From assembly GCA_963662175.1 (NCBI GenBank), contig OY759214.1, positions 103,502,115-103,566,114 on the forward strand: a stretch of 64,000 nucleotides of DNA. Direction: 5' to 3'. Origin of the DNA: Aradus depressus (lineage: Eukaryota > Arthropoda > Insecta > Hemiptera > Aradidae). The translations under genes were made by a program, and so were the position numbers. The notes under the pieces were generated by a model. That model saw only the letters and a program-made list of their open reading frames with translations, made no database searches and was not told the DNA's origin. This document shows, one piece after another, positions 56,206 to 64,000 of the stretch; position 1 is the first letter of the stretch, and the number at the start of each line of letters is the position of its first letter.

Positions 56206-59200
56206 TAAATATAGTTGGTGAAATCAGACAATATCATAAATAAACAAGTTTTATTTCTTTCAAGTTCATTTGAATTATTTCACAATATCTCTGCAATAAT
56301 GTCAGTTTTCATAATCTAGAAATAATGAATCGCGGTAACAAACCCACCTTTGTGACACAAAATAGGAGGGAGGTTATCGACATCACACTGGGCTCACACT
56401 ATATATATACCAGGATCAAAAATTGGCATGTGTCTGAGGAAACAACTGTATCATATCACAGATACATTAGATTCGACATTCCAAATGTTGAACTTCAAAC
56501 ATTTGAGTTCAGGAATCCAAGAAATACGGACTGGGAAGGCTATAATAGCCGACTGGAAAAAATTCTGGGAGGAGACTCAAATGAACCGAAATCGTTTGAG
56601 GACATAGACTGCTTAAACGAAAACATTACATTGGCGGTGGGCCAGCATTCGAGGAAAATTGCCCTCTGAAAGCTAAAAAAGTGCAGAGGGAGGTTCCATG
56701 GTGGAACTCGAATCTAAGCGATCTAAGGGCAAAAACCCGGAAACTTTTCAACGCCGCCAAGCCTACAGGACAGTGGGGTACTTACAAAAGTTCCCTCACT
56801 GAATACAATCTAGCCTTGAGGAAGGCAAAGATAGATACATGGAGGAGGATGTGTCAGGAAGTAGAAAACATACCTGCCGGATCCAAACTCCATAAAATAC
56901 TTTCAAGGGGACCGTTGGAAAAAATCGGAACCTTGGAAACTCCTGAAGGAAGTCAAACAACTTCGGAAAGGGATACACTAAACTTACAAGTGCAGACCCA
57001 TTTCCCGAGGTGCACTACCTTAGGTGACTCAGAGGAAGATCCAGGGAGCTATGCAAGCAGACCCAGAAACAGGGCTCATAAAGACGACTGGCAGCTCACC
57101 TCTCGAGTCATAAACCAGAGTTAAATAGAATGGGCAATCAAGTCGTTTAAACCATTTAAATCAGCTGGGATGGATGAGGTCCAACCGATTCTTCTTCAGA
57201 AAGTTCTGGACCTACTTGCAAGTCCCCTGTGCAGACTTTTCAGGGCAAGTCTGGCCCTGGGACTTCTTCCGGACAAATCGAGACCTGTAAGAGTGATTTT
57301 CATACCAAAGCCAGGGCGAGATAACTACGCCCAGGCAAAATCATTTAGGCCCATTAGTCTCACCTCGTTTCTCTTAAAAACCATGGAGAAACTGATAGAT
57401 AGGTATATCAGGGAAATGGTGTTGAAGGAAACACCTCTGCATCAGAACCAGTTTGCCTATCAAAAAGGTAAATCCTGTGAATTGGCTTTACATGAGCTGA
57501 CACAGAAAATAGAGAGGACTCTACTAAACAAGGAATTTGCCTTGGGAGCCTTTCTTGACATCGAGGGCGCTTTTGATAATACCTCGGTATCAACGATAAT
57601 AAATTCTGTCCGAAGGCGTGGAACCGACGACATCATATGCAGATGGATCGAGAACATGCTGAAAGGCAGAATTATAAACACAACTTTGGGACTAAATAGG
57701 TTAAGCAGTGCCGGCAGCCGGGTGTCCGCAGGGAGGGGTATTATCCCCTCTATTGTGGTGCTTGATTGTCGACGAGCTCTTGCTGGAACTCAGCAACAAT
57801 GGATTTTATACACAAGGCTATGCTGATGACCTTGTGATCTTCATCAGTGGCAGGTTATCAAATACCGTGGTTGAAATTATGAACAAGGCATTGGAGCATG
57901 TCAGTAGATGGTGCACCAGGGAGAACCTTAAAATAAATGCAAAAAAGGTAACCTGTGCATACTTCACCCAAAAGAGGAACATAAGGGACATCAGAAGTCC
58001 CTTCCTCCAAGGGCATGGTATACCTCTGTCGAGGGAGGCCAAATACTTGGGAACTGTACTAGATACCAAGCTGACCTGGACTCCACACGTAGAGAAAATA
58101 ACAAAGAAAGCAACCAGGGCTCTATGGGCCTGCAGGCGCTCCTTTGGCAAAACATGGGGCCTCAATCCCAAAATGGTACACTGGATGTACACAACGGTAG
58201 TGAGACCCATAATAACGTACAACTCCTTAGTCTAGTGGCAGAAAGCCGATACGGGACAAAGGAGGAAACAACTGGAAAAAGTCCAAAGACTTGCCTGCTT
58301 AGGAATCACTGGGGCCATGAGCACCACCCCAACAGCAGCCATGGAAACCCTTCTAAACCTCCCCCCACTCTTCTTGATGGTGAAAGCGGAGGCAAGAAGG
58401 GGAGCCTATAGGCTGAAAACAAATAACCTAATACCGGACAACACACCGAGAGCCGGGCATTCAGTAATCTTCTGGGACATTTTGGAGGAACCTGTACTAA
58501 ACATGAGCTCAGACAAAATGATACCAGTTTTCAACTTTAATAGGAAAATTAAAGTATCAATACCAGACAGAAGTAACTACTGTCTGGAACTCGAGACCCA
58601 AGATCGGTATAAGCTGGTCTGGTTCACAGACGGCTCAAAAACCGAGAGAGGAGTTGGAGCTGGAATACATGGGAGGACAGTCAAGGGAGATACTAGTATA
58701 ACCCTAGGGGTGTATCCTACTGTGTTCCAAGCTGAAGTATATGCCATCCTCGGGTGTGCCTGGCTCATTAAGAGACGGAACATCAGGGGAGGGTGAATCT
58801 TGATATTGTCTGACAGCCAAGCAGCGCTGCAAGCGTTGCGAGCTGTCATCATAGATTCCAAAATCGTCCTAGAATGCCTTCAAGCACTGGAGTCCCTGAC
58901 GGATCAGAATAGAGTGGAATTGAGATGGGTGCCAGGGCACCGGGGGTTTGAGGGCAACGAAAGGGCTGATCAACTGGCCCGATCAGGAGCTGACGGTAAA
59001 CCTATAGGACCGGAACCCTTCTGCGGGATCTCTAAGAGCACCGCAAGGGCGGCAATAAATGGTTGGCTGACCAGGAATCACATCCAGTTCTGGAGAGGGG
59101 TCCCAAAGTAAAGGCATTCAAAACTCTTTATAGCGGAACCCTCAGAGAAAAGGAGCCGAGAACTCCTGAATATGAGCAGAATGGATCTAAGAGCTACGAC

Positions 59201-59524
59201 AGGGCTGATTACAGGACACTGTCATATGAACAAACACCTATACAATATGGGCATCGCTAGAAGCCCTCTGTGCAGGAAATGTGTCGAGGAAAATGAGACT
59301 CCGGTTCATATTCTAAGCCGGTGCGGGGCACTAGAAAGCAGACGTTTCCACTGCTTCGGGTCTGCCATAACAGAACCGAAGCAGGTAATGGAAGGAACCT
59401 GCAGAAGAATCCTGGACTATATCAAAAATGCAGGGCTGCTGTAGGGACCAACACACACAGTGCACACAATAGGCCTACTCTGGCCGTGGTGACACAAATC
59501 AGCCCTCGGAGAAAAAAAAAAATA

Positions 59525-59715
59525 ATAATAATATTGTATTAATCTAGACACTAGGTGATTTAATACACGCACATACACTATATTGTATTAATCTAGACAC
59601 TAGGTGATTTAATAAACGCACATACACTATATTGTATTAATCTAGACACTAGGTGATTTAATACACGCTCATACACTATATTGTATTAATCTAGACACTA
59701 GGTGATTTAATTTTC
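59525..59715 (+). repeat. 49-bp minisatellite, right part
   Basis: About 3.8 units continuing the array at 52970-53104 after the retrotransposon. It runs up to the acceptor of the next exon. Confidence 0.9.
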
Positions 59716-59729
59716 AATTTTTTTTACAG

Positions 59730-59767
59730 ATGAGTGGTTAGGACTCGAAGGTTATTGTGACGATGAT
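59730..59767 (+). CDS. OBP-like gene, exon 2 of module 2 (micro-exon)
   Basis: 38 nt, acceptor caattttttttacag, donor gtaagttt. Two bases complete an aspartate codon with the exon at 37014; then EWLGLEGYCDDD in phase 0. Counterpart of the 29-nt exon at 20910. Its cysteine is near the C2 position of odorant-binding proteins, but the spacing to the next helix is not canonical. Confidence 0.7.
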
Positions 59768-60445
59768 GTAAGTTTTTTTTAAAATACTGCATCAATATTA
59801 ACGCAATGTTCAGAGGACAGAGAAAATGTTGATACAACATCGAGATGACGATGTTAGGCAGTATTCAGAGGACAGAAAAAATGTTGAAACAAGAGCGAGA
59901 TGACGATGTTAGGCCGTATTTAGAGAACGGAGACAAATGAAGGTTCTGATGAAAGGTATTGTGCAGATTTCAGGTCCGACCTCAAGTTGCCACTTGAGAT
60001 CAATTTTTTTTCTTTCGATCGCTGTTCGAAAACTTAGTTGTCAACAAAGAAAATGAGAATCAATATTTTTCCACTCCTCAAGATGCGTTCAAAAAGCTAA
60101 ATTAAGAACGTATTGTGAGTATTTTGCCCACGGGGTTGATAGTTATACATATTCAGTTATAAATATGTACAATGTTGGTGATACGATTTTACTTTTATCA
60201 GTAGCGTGTTGTGTTTCTACAAACCTTATTCAATATTTTAGATGGTTTTCCTAATTCTAATTTTCAAGGGGGCTTTTACAGTATTTCCATCCTTGCCCGG
60301 AGTATATTACAATATATATATTTTTTTTTGTTTGACATTTGCCATGTTAAATCAAGATTGTACTCATCTCTTGTTTCTCATAAAAAAATAAAATTGAGAA
60401 ATCACAATTTGTTTTCACAATTACCTTTCAATAATTTATTTTCAG
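59768..60445 (+). other. intron with short tandem duplication
   Basis: About 2.5 copies of a ~58-base unit (cagaggacagaRaaaatgtt, gatgacgatgttaggc) at 59805-59935. The rest is AT-rich with no other feature. Confidence 0.7.
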
Positions 60446-60481
60446 GTATTTCTTGGAATCTACTTGATGCATATGGGATAT
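60446..60481 (+). CDS. OBP-like gene, exon 3 of module 2 (36-nt micro-exon)
   Basis: 36 nt, acceptor atttattttcag, donor gtaagtat, phase 0 to 0, reading VFLGIYLMHMGY. Same length, phase and pattern as the exon at 30139; in odorant-binding proteins this helix precedes the N-G-x-I turn, which the next exon supplies. Confidence 0.72.
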
Positions 60482-60504
60482 GTAAGTATATAACTAAGCA
60501 ACAT

Positions 60505-60900
60505 AAATAAAAATGAAGAACTTGTTTAACTTTCATATTGTCTTATTTCCATAATATTATATACATGTAGTGTCCCGATATCGGCTGACCAAGTTTTAAA
60601 CCGAAACCGGTATTTGTATAAAATTTTGTGAAACTATACAATATACTTAAAAGGTGAATAAGTTTGTTGTTTTTATTTATTTTTATTAGCTTTCCACTAT
60701 ATCGACACAGATAGAAAAAAGGATGCATACACATAACTATACAACAATAAAATAAAATGGGGTCGTGCGGGCTAGAGTATAGGGCATTGCCCGCATAGTC
60801 TTACCCGTATAGAATGCCGTCCGAGAGAGTTTTATTTCGTAGATAGAACTCCCTCCGATGGGATGTTTTGTTAATAACCAGGTCGCTCATGAGGACAATA
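60505..60900 (+). repeat. degenerate PLE end plus tRNA-like relic
   Basis: At 60585 a hammerhead-like word CTGACCA is followed by a short hairpin and GAAACCGG, but the invariant core G is replaced, so it should not cleave. The tRNA-like relative of 55523-55592 follows at 60765-60835, then A-rich sequence. Layout parallels the insert at 55349. Confidence 0.5.
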
Positions 60901-61021
60901 AAAAAACAAGAAAAAAAAAACCTAAGTCTTGTAACGAGGAGAACTAGTAACTACCCTTTTGGAGACAGGGAAACCCAACTGAAGAGCTATGATACTCACA
61001 CTTGTATATTTGTTACAACAG

Positions 61022-61136
61022 ATCAGTGAAAACATGGAGATAGATTTGGAAAAATTACGAGGAGACCTGGAAGTGTACTATTCAAAAGAGGCTGCAGAAT
61101 TGGAGATAGTTCATCTTAAATATGAATGTAATGAAG
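61022..61136 (+). CDS. OBP-like gene, exon 4 of module 2
   Basis: 115 nt, acceptor tttgttacaacag, donor gtaagctg. Phase 0 frame ISENMEIDLEKLRGDLEVYY ... KYECNE with one base over. Paralogous to the exon at 34287, sharing N.EI.L.K and the C-terminal C followed by E/N. The next exon, expected to be about 80 nt and to carry the last cysteine, was not found before the window end. Confidence 0.75.
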
Positions 61137-61272
61137 GTAAGCTGCCATACTCGATACTGCGCTGTGTGCTATTTGAAGGGTATATGATTAGGATTAGGTT
61201 TAGGATTATAGATGCTCAACAGCTAGGTCACAAGCATCTTAGTGTCAAGCTGTTTCTTTAAGATGGAGACGT

Positions 61273-61349
61273 GATTTTTTTTTTCTTTCTATAGTTCGTC
61301 TATTAATTTCAAATCTTTAAAGAAATCTATTTTTTTTTTTTTTTTCCCT
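61273..61349 (-). repeat. tandem extra copy of a retroelement 3' end with poly-T
   Basis: tatagttcgtctattaattt plus aaatctttaaagaaatctat occurs at about 61293-61331 and again at about 61352-61391, each preceded on the + strand by a T run. The first is a ~40-base severely truncated copy or slippage product of the I-like element that follows. Confidence 0.7.
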
Positions 61350-63071
61350 CTATAGTTCGTCTATTAATTTAAGATCTTTAAAGAAATCTATTGTTCTCTG
61401 AAGTGGCTCTGGACGGTTGCCCAGTGCTGTTGGAAGTGAACTGGTGATGCCTCTCCTGGCCAGCTCCTCCTGGTAGAGCGCACATTCCTCTAGGATGTGT
61501 CGGATCGACATCTCCTCCTCACACAGTTCGCATTTCCTCGCTTCATCTCTGCTCATCAAGTGACTGTGACTCAACCGACTGTGTCCTATTCTTAGCCTCA
61601 TCAGGGCAACCTCTTCCCTTCCATCATCTCTTATAGATGTCTTCCAAGGTTCCACTCCTTCTTTTATGTATTTCAATTTGTTGCTACAGTCTATTTCCTT
61701 CCACATGTCGATCCAACCCTGTTTAACTCTGCTATGAAGCAGCTGTTTCAGATCTGATTTTGTAAAAATTCTCTTACAATCGGTAGCGGAGGTAGAAGCT
61801 TCTTTTGCGGCGGTGTCTGCTCTTTCGTTACCTTCTATCCCAATATGTGATGGGATCCACATAAGAGTAACCGTTTTTCCTTGTGATATGATATTGTCTG
61901 AGTATCTGTGTATTTTACTAACCCCAGGATTATCGGTAAACAATATTTGGGTTGCTTTTAGTGCAGCTATTGAGTCGGAGCAGACGATGAAGGATTGTCC
62001 TTTCATGGTAATTATGTGGTAAAGTGCTGCAGAGAGGGCGCACAGCTCTGCAGTGTATCTGCTGGTCCAAGGTGTTAGTCTGCATTTTATTGTGGTGTCC
62101 ATAGCAACTAGAGCAAAGCCAGCGCTCTCAGAGCTCTGGAAGCCATCAGTGTACAAAAAATTATTTTTGTAGCGTATGCTTTTAATTTTATTAAATTCTG
62201 CTCTAAATGTGCAATCACTAGTTGTAGACTTCTTCAGTCGATGCAGATCCAGATGGAGCAATGTGTGGAGTCTCATGTGTCTATGGTGGTTCTTCCGGAG
62301 GGTCACTTCGTGGTTGCTCGTCCATGAGGTCTACTATGAATTGCCTTGCTCTTATTGCCAGGGGAGCGGACGTATTCGGTATCCCTTCATTTAATCGGCG
62401 GTATTTGGGTTTGAAGATATAGTTGTAGGCAGAGTTATTTTCATTTAATGACAGAGCAGCAATATAGCTGGAGGTTAACCAATGTCGGCGGAACAGAAGA
62501 GGGGGAATCCCAGTTTCGGCACAAAGGCTGACAACGGGACTTGACCTGAAGGCTCCGGTAGCAAGTCGAAGGCCAGCGTGGTGCACAGGATCTAATTTGC
62601 TCAGGTAGCTCTTTGGAGCCGAAGCATAAATAAAACTTCCATAGTCCAATTTCGATCTCACAACACTCTGATATACTCTTAGAAGAGATGTCCTGTCGGC
62701 TCCCTATTGCGTATTGGCCAACATTTTCAATAAACTAAGTCTTCTGGAGCTTTCTTTCTTCAAGTATTTGATATGGCTGGACCAGTTTAGTTTCTTGTCC
62801 ACGATCATACCAAGAAATGTTGCTTCATCTTTGAAGACGACGGGTTCTCCGTCTAGTACGAGTGCAGGGTCGGGGCTAGGCCGCCTTTTGCGAGAGAAGT
62901 GCACACAGCAAGTTTTCTCCTTTGAAAACTTTAATCCTGTTTTACTAGACAATTCTTTGAGGTTGTTGAGGAGTCTCTGTAATAAATGATTAAAACAAAC
63001 TTATTTTTAATATATTATGAAATATTAATATATATGAAATATTGTCTATTCCACTAAAGATATAAATATAT

Positions 63072-63115
63072 ATAACTACCGGTTTCGGTCTTGCACCATC
63101 GTCAGGTCTAGTTAT
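63072..63115 (-). ncRNA. hammerhead ribozyme core, left arm of palindromic insert
   Basis: On the minus strand: ATAAC, GAC, CTGACGA, stem II GGTgcaagACC, GAAA, ACCGGT, A, GTTAT. All core positions intact. Confidence 0.78.
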
Positions 63116-63126
63116 AACCTCAGTTC

Positions 63127-63170
63127 ATAACTAGACCTGACGATGGTGTAAGGCCGAAACCGGTAGTTAT
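63127..63170 (+). ncRNA. hammerhead ribozyme core, right arm of palindromic insert
   Basis: CTGACGA at 63137-63143, stem II GGT/GCC, GAAA at 63156-63159, self-complementary ACCGGT, A at the cleavage site, GTTAT pairing with ATAAC at 63127-63131. Same as PLE C. Confidence 0.78.
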
Positions 63171-63664
63171 ATATATTTATATCTTTAGTGGAATACACAA
63201 TATTTCAAAAATAAGTTTGTTTTATTTATTTATTACAAGTTTCCACAATATGTCCGCGTTCCTCTACTTAGGAGTCTCTATAAGTCATCTTGGACCTTAT
63301 GGGTGTCACGATACCTGCACAGAACGGCGAGATCATCTACAAAAAGAAAAGCCTTCATCATTTTAGGGATAGCAGCCGCAACACTGTCCATCGCAATTGC
63401 GAAGATTGTGCAACTAAGAACGCTTCCCTGTGGGATACCATTGTTCACCTGCCTTCTTGCTGATAAACTGCTTCCTATTCTTACTCTAACCCACCTATTA
63501 GTTAGAAAATTGCTTATGAATATGGGTCAGTTTCCACGTAGTCCCCAATCGTAAATTTGATGTAGGATTGCGGTGTCTCTAACAGTGTCATAGGCCTTGT
63601 CTATGTCGAAAAATATCCTTATACTCTCTTCTTTATTGATGAAGATGTTCACCAGTTCAGCCTC

Positions 63665-64000
63665 TTAAGCTACGCGCGCACTAAGGGGGCACGGTACGGA
63701 CGGGCGGCCGTCACGGCAATTTAAAAAAAATAATATCATTGAATCAAATGTGTATGCGCTCACTTGGTCGGTACGGCCGGCCGGACTGGGTTTCCGCACC
63801 TTCCGCCGTTTTAAAAAGTCAGCGAGGAAGAACTTCAGGACATTTCCGAAAGGCCCTGACTCATCGGCATTTCTGGGGTAGTGAGCGCGCCTCTCCGGCG
63901 GGCGCCTTGGAATTGTTGTCACGTCATCCTCATAACAGATTGACAGTCAGTTGAGTCTACCCTTCTACAAAAAGAGATGGATGTGTCCAAATTGATTATA
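63665..64000 (+). mobile_element. 5' end of a DNA transposon, cut by the window edge
   Basis: An abrupt switch from retroelement coding sequence to a GC-rich end (ctacgcgcgcactaaggggg, then cacggtacggacgggcggcc) directly after TTA. At 63977 an ATG opens MDVSKLII at the window end, resembling the start of MADF/Myb-SANT-like accessory proteins of PIF/Harbinger elements; too short to be sure. The GC-rich palindromic motifs (ggccggccgg) may be subterminal binding sites. Confidence 0.4.

Larger units (their letters stand above)
55349..56311. mobile_element. PLE-B-derived insert with inverted hammerhead ends and tRNA-like core
   Basis: Flanked by a 12-base duplication taatctagaaat (55337-55348 and 56312-56323). 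The first ~125 bases are the inverse of about 56150-56265; both are the 3' end of the PLE B family, each with a hammerhead core. Between them lies a tRNA-like segment (55523-55592), AT-rich sequence and a weak match (55930-56130) to the dispersed repeat at 20425 and 36325. No ORF of substance. Non-autonomous; mobilisation by PLE machinery is inferred from the ends and duplication. Confidence 0.7.
54839..59444 (+). pseudogene. ORF2 of the R1/LOA-like element: AP endonuclease, RT, RNase H
   Basis: Endonuclease: LQINLHHCRAATAALGMYV, IVLIQEPYVYKGGIGG, then after a frameshift ACDANAHHILWGSSNTN. The insert interrupts TNLE/IMNRG, and the reading frame is restored if the insert and one duplication are removed. 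RT: KPGRDNYAQAKSFRPISLTS, FLDIEGAFDNTSV, GYADDLVIF near 57815. RNase H: WFTDGSKTERGVGAG, LSDSQAALQAL, WVPGHRGFEGNERADQLA. Tail: CRKCVEENETPVHILSRC. Stops at 57122, 58233 (W to TAG), 58794 (R to TGA) and a TAA at 59109 after VPK. The last is shared with the other copy. Confidence 0.85.
53105..59524 (+). mobile_element. R1/LOA-like non-LTR retrotransposon, near full-length, with nested insertion
   Basis: Begins cgtgatcccgcaggg after tattgtat and ends in A-rich (aat)n before tattgtat again: an 8-base target duplication inside the 49-bp minisatellite. ORF1 is at 53427-54803, and ORF2 (endonuclease, RT, RNase H, Cys/His tail) at 54839-59444. A 963-base insert (55349-56311) splits the endonuclease. 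Several stops and frameshifts inactivate it. Its sister is the minus-strand copy at 4450-6870. Confidence 0.88.
12467..61136 (+). other. inferred host gene: nine exons, two tandem OBP-like modules
   Basis: Nine short open segments, each with AG before and GT after, follow one another on the + strand with compatible phases (0>1, 1>0, 0>0, 0>1, 1>0, then the same series again). Exons 1-5 (12467, 20910, 30139, 34287, 36001) and exons 6-9 (37014, 59730, 60446, 61022) repeat the same order and sizes. The fourth exons of the two modules align (NGEINL.K and NMEIDL.K, both ending in C-E/N), as do the two 36-nt exons. About 123 residues per module fits an insect odorant-binding-protein domain that has lost most disulphide cysteines. 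Exon 3 was found by predicting a 36-nt phase-0 exon from the second module. Introns hold nearly all the repeats. The signal-peptide exon and the last exon are not in the window. Alternatives are another small secreted helical family, or adjacent paralogous genes. Confidence 0.7.
62979..63270. mobile_element. 292-bp palindromic hammerhead insert
   Basis: Bounded by ggagtctct on both sides (62970-62978 and 63271-63279), a 9-base duplication; removing insert plus duplication rejoins the RT frame. Two inverted arms of PLE-C-type 3' sequence meet at about 63118, each with a hammerhead core. The right arm carries the additional end ccacaatatgtccgcgttcc that also occurs at 19375. No protein. Confidence 0.8.
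61350..63660 (-). pseudogene. I-like non-LTR retrotransposon: RT and RNase H, minus strand
   Basis: From 63660 down: RT motif A region (FFDIDKAYDTVRDTAILHQI), then NGIPQGSVLSCTIFAIAMDS and the catalytic FVDDLAVLC at about 63330. An insert (62979-63270) splits LQRLLNNL. Then come FLGMIVDKKLNWSSHI (62704-62952), 62281-62661 with SKLDYGSFIYASAP, and RNase H in 61350-62306 (LYTDGFQSSESAGFALV, VCSDSIAALKA, WIPSHIGIEGNERADTAA), ending with a CELCEEEMSIRHILEEC tail. Frameshifts near 62290 and 62690. The 5' end is lost to a DNA transposon at 63665. Confidence 0.85.

Noticed and set aside
60580..60616. Ninth hammerhead ribozyme (CTGACCA ... GAAACCGG)
   Set aside because: An invariant core G is replaced by C and stem II is weak; treated as a decayed PLE end.
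61208..61261. Terminal exon of the OBP-like gene after ggattatag (61205)
   Set aside because: It is open only to a nearby stop, lacks the expected cysteine and helix, and has a poor polypyrimidine tract.

Overview
This is a eukaryotic window, almost certainly from an arthropod and probably an insect. It is AT-rich and packed with Penelope-like (PLE), Jockey-, I- and R1/LOA-like, BEL/Pao and Ty3/gypsy retroelement sequence, DNA transposons and many satellite arrays. The recognisable host sequence is a chain of nine small exons on the + strand. They lie at 12467, 20910, 30139, 34287, 36001, 37014, 59730, 60446 and 61022. Every exon has AG/GT borders, all phases are compatible, and the exons fall into two repeats of one architecture (sizes about 109, 29-38, 36, 112 and 83 nt). 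Each module would encode about 123-125 residues and resembles a cysteine-poor insect odorant-binding-protein (PBP/GOBP) domain. I infer one gene whose introns have been filled by nearly everything else in the window. Its first and last exons lie outside.

Region by region. 1-3519: a full-length PLE with one 811-codon RT/GIY-YIG ORF between direct pseudo-LTRs that carry hammerhead ribozymes. 3660-7780: nested non-LTR fragments. 7772-10225: an 82-bp satellite with a 1050-bp higher-order repeat. 10407-12085: a gypsy integrase remnant and a second PLE. 12584-15665: a 124-bp array flanking an R1-like ORF1. 16465-20374: a DNA element with ~305-bp terminal inverted repeats, broken by a third PLE. 21480-23700: a minisatellite and a decayed BEL/Pao. 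25385-26380: a probable solo or 3' LTR and a duplication. 27848-30020: a minus-strand Jockey remnant. 30238-33880: a plus-strand Jockey element. 34440-35620: a 44-bp minisatellite. 37180-40550: an 87-bp satellite ending in a 500-bp palindrome.

40743-52812 is the most striking object: a 12-kb, nearly perfectly palindromic element. It has 4.7-kb arms, AG...CT termini and a 6-bp target duplication (GATGAG), as in Polinton/Maverick elements, but no recognisable polymerase or integrase. Each arm carries the same overlapping ORF pair (an HTH protein and an unknown protein). The loop is a GATATC-rich 20/40-bp satellite.

53105-59524 is an R1/LOA-like element with DUF4780-like ORF1 and EN-RT-RNase H ORF2. 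It split a 49-bp minisatellite and was itself split by a hammerhead-bearing PLE/tRNA-like insert. 61330-63660 is a minus-strand I-like element split by a 292-bp palindromic hammerhead insert. 63665-64000 is the start of a DNA transposon.

Three PLE families here carry hammerhead cores whose stem III is a short self-complementary sequence. Two insertions consist of inverted pairs of these ribozyme ends. All assignments were made by reading the sequence; no database search was run.
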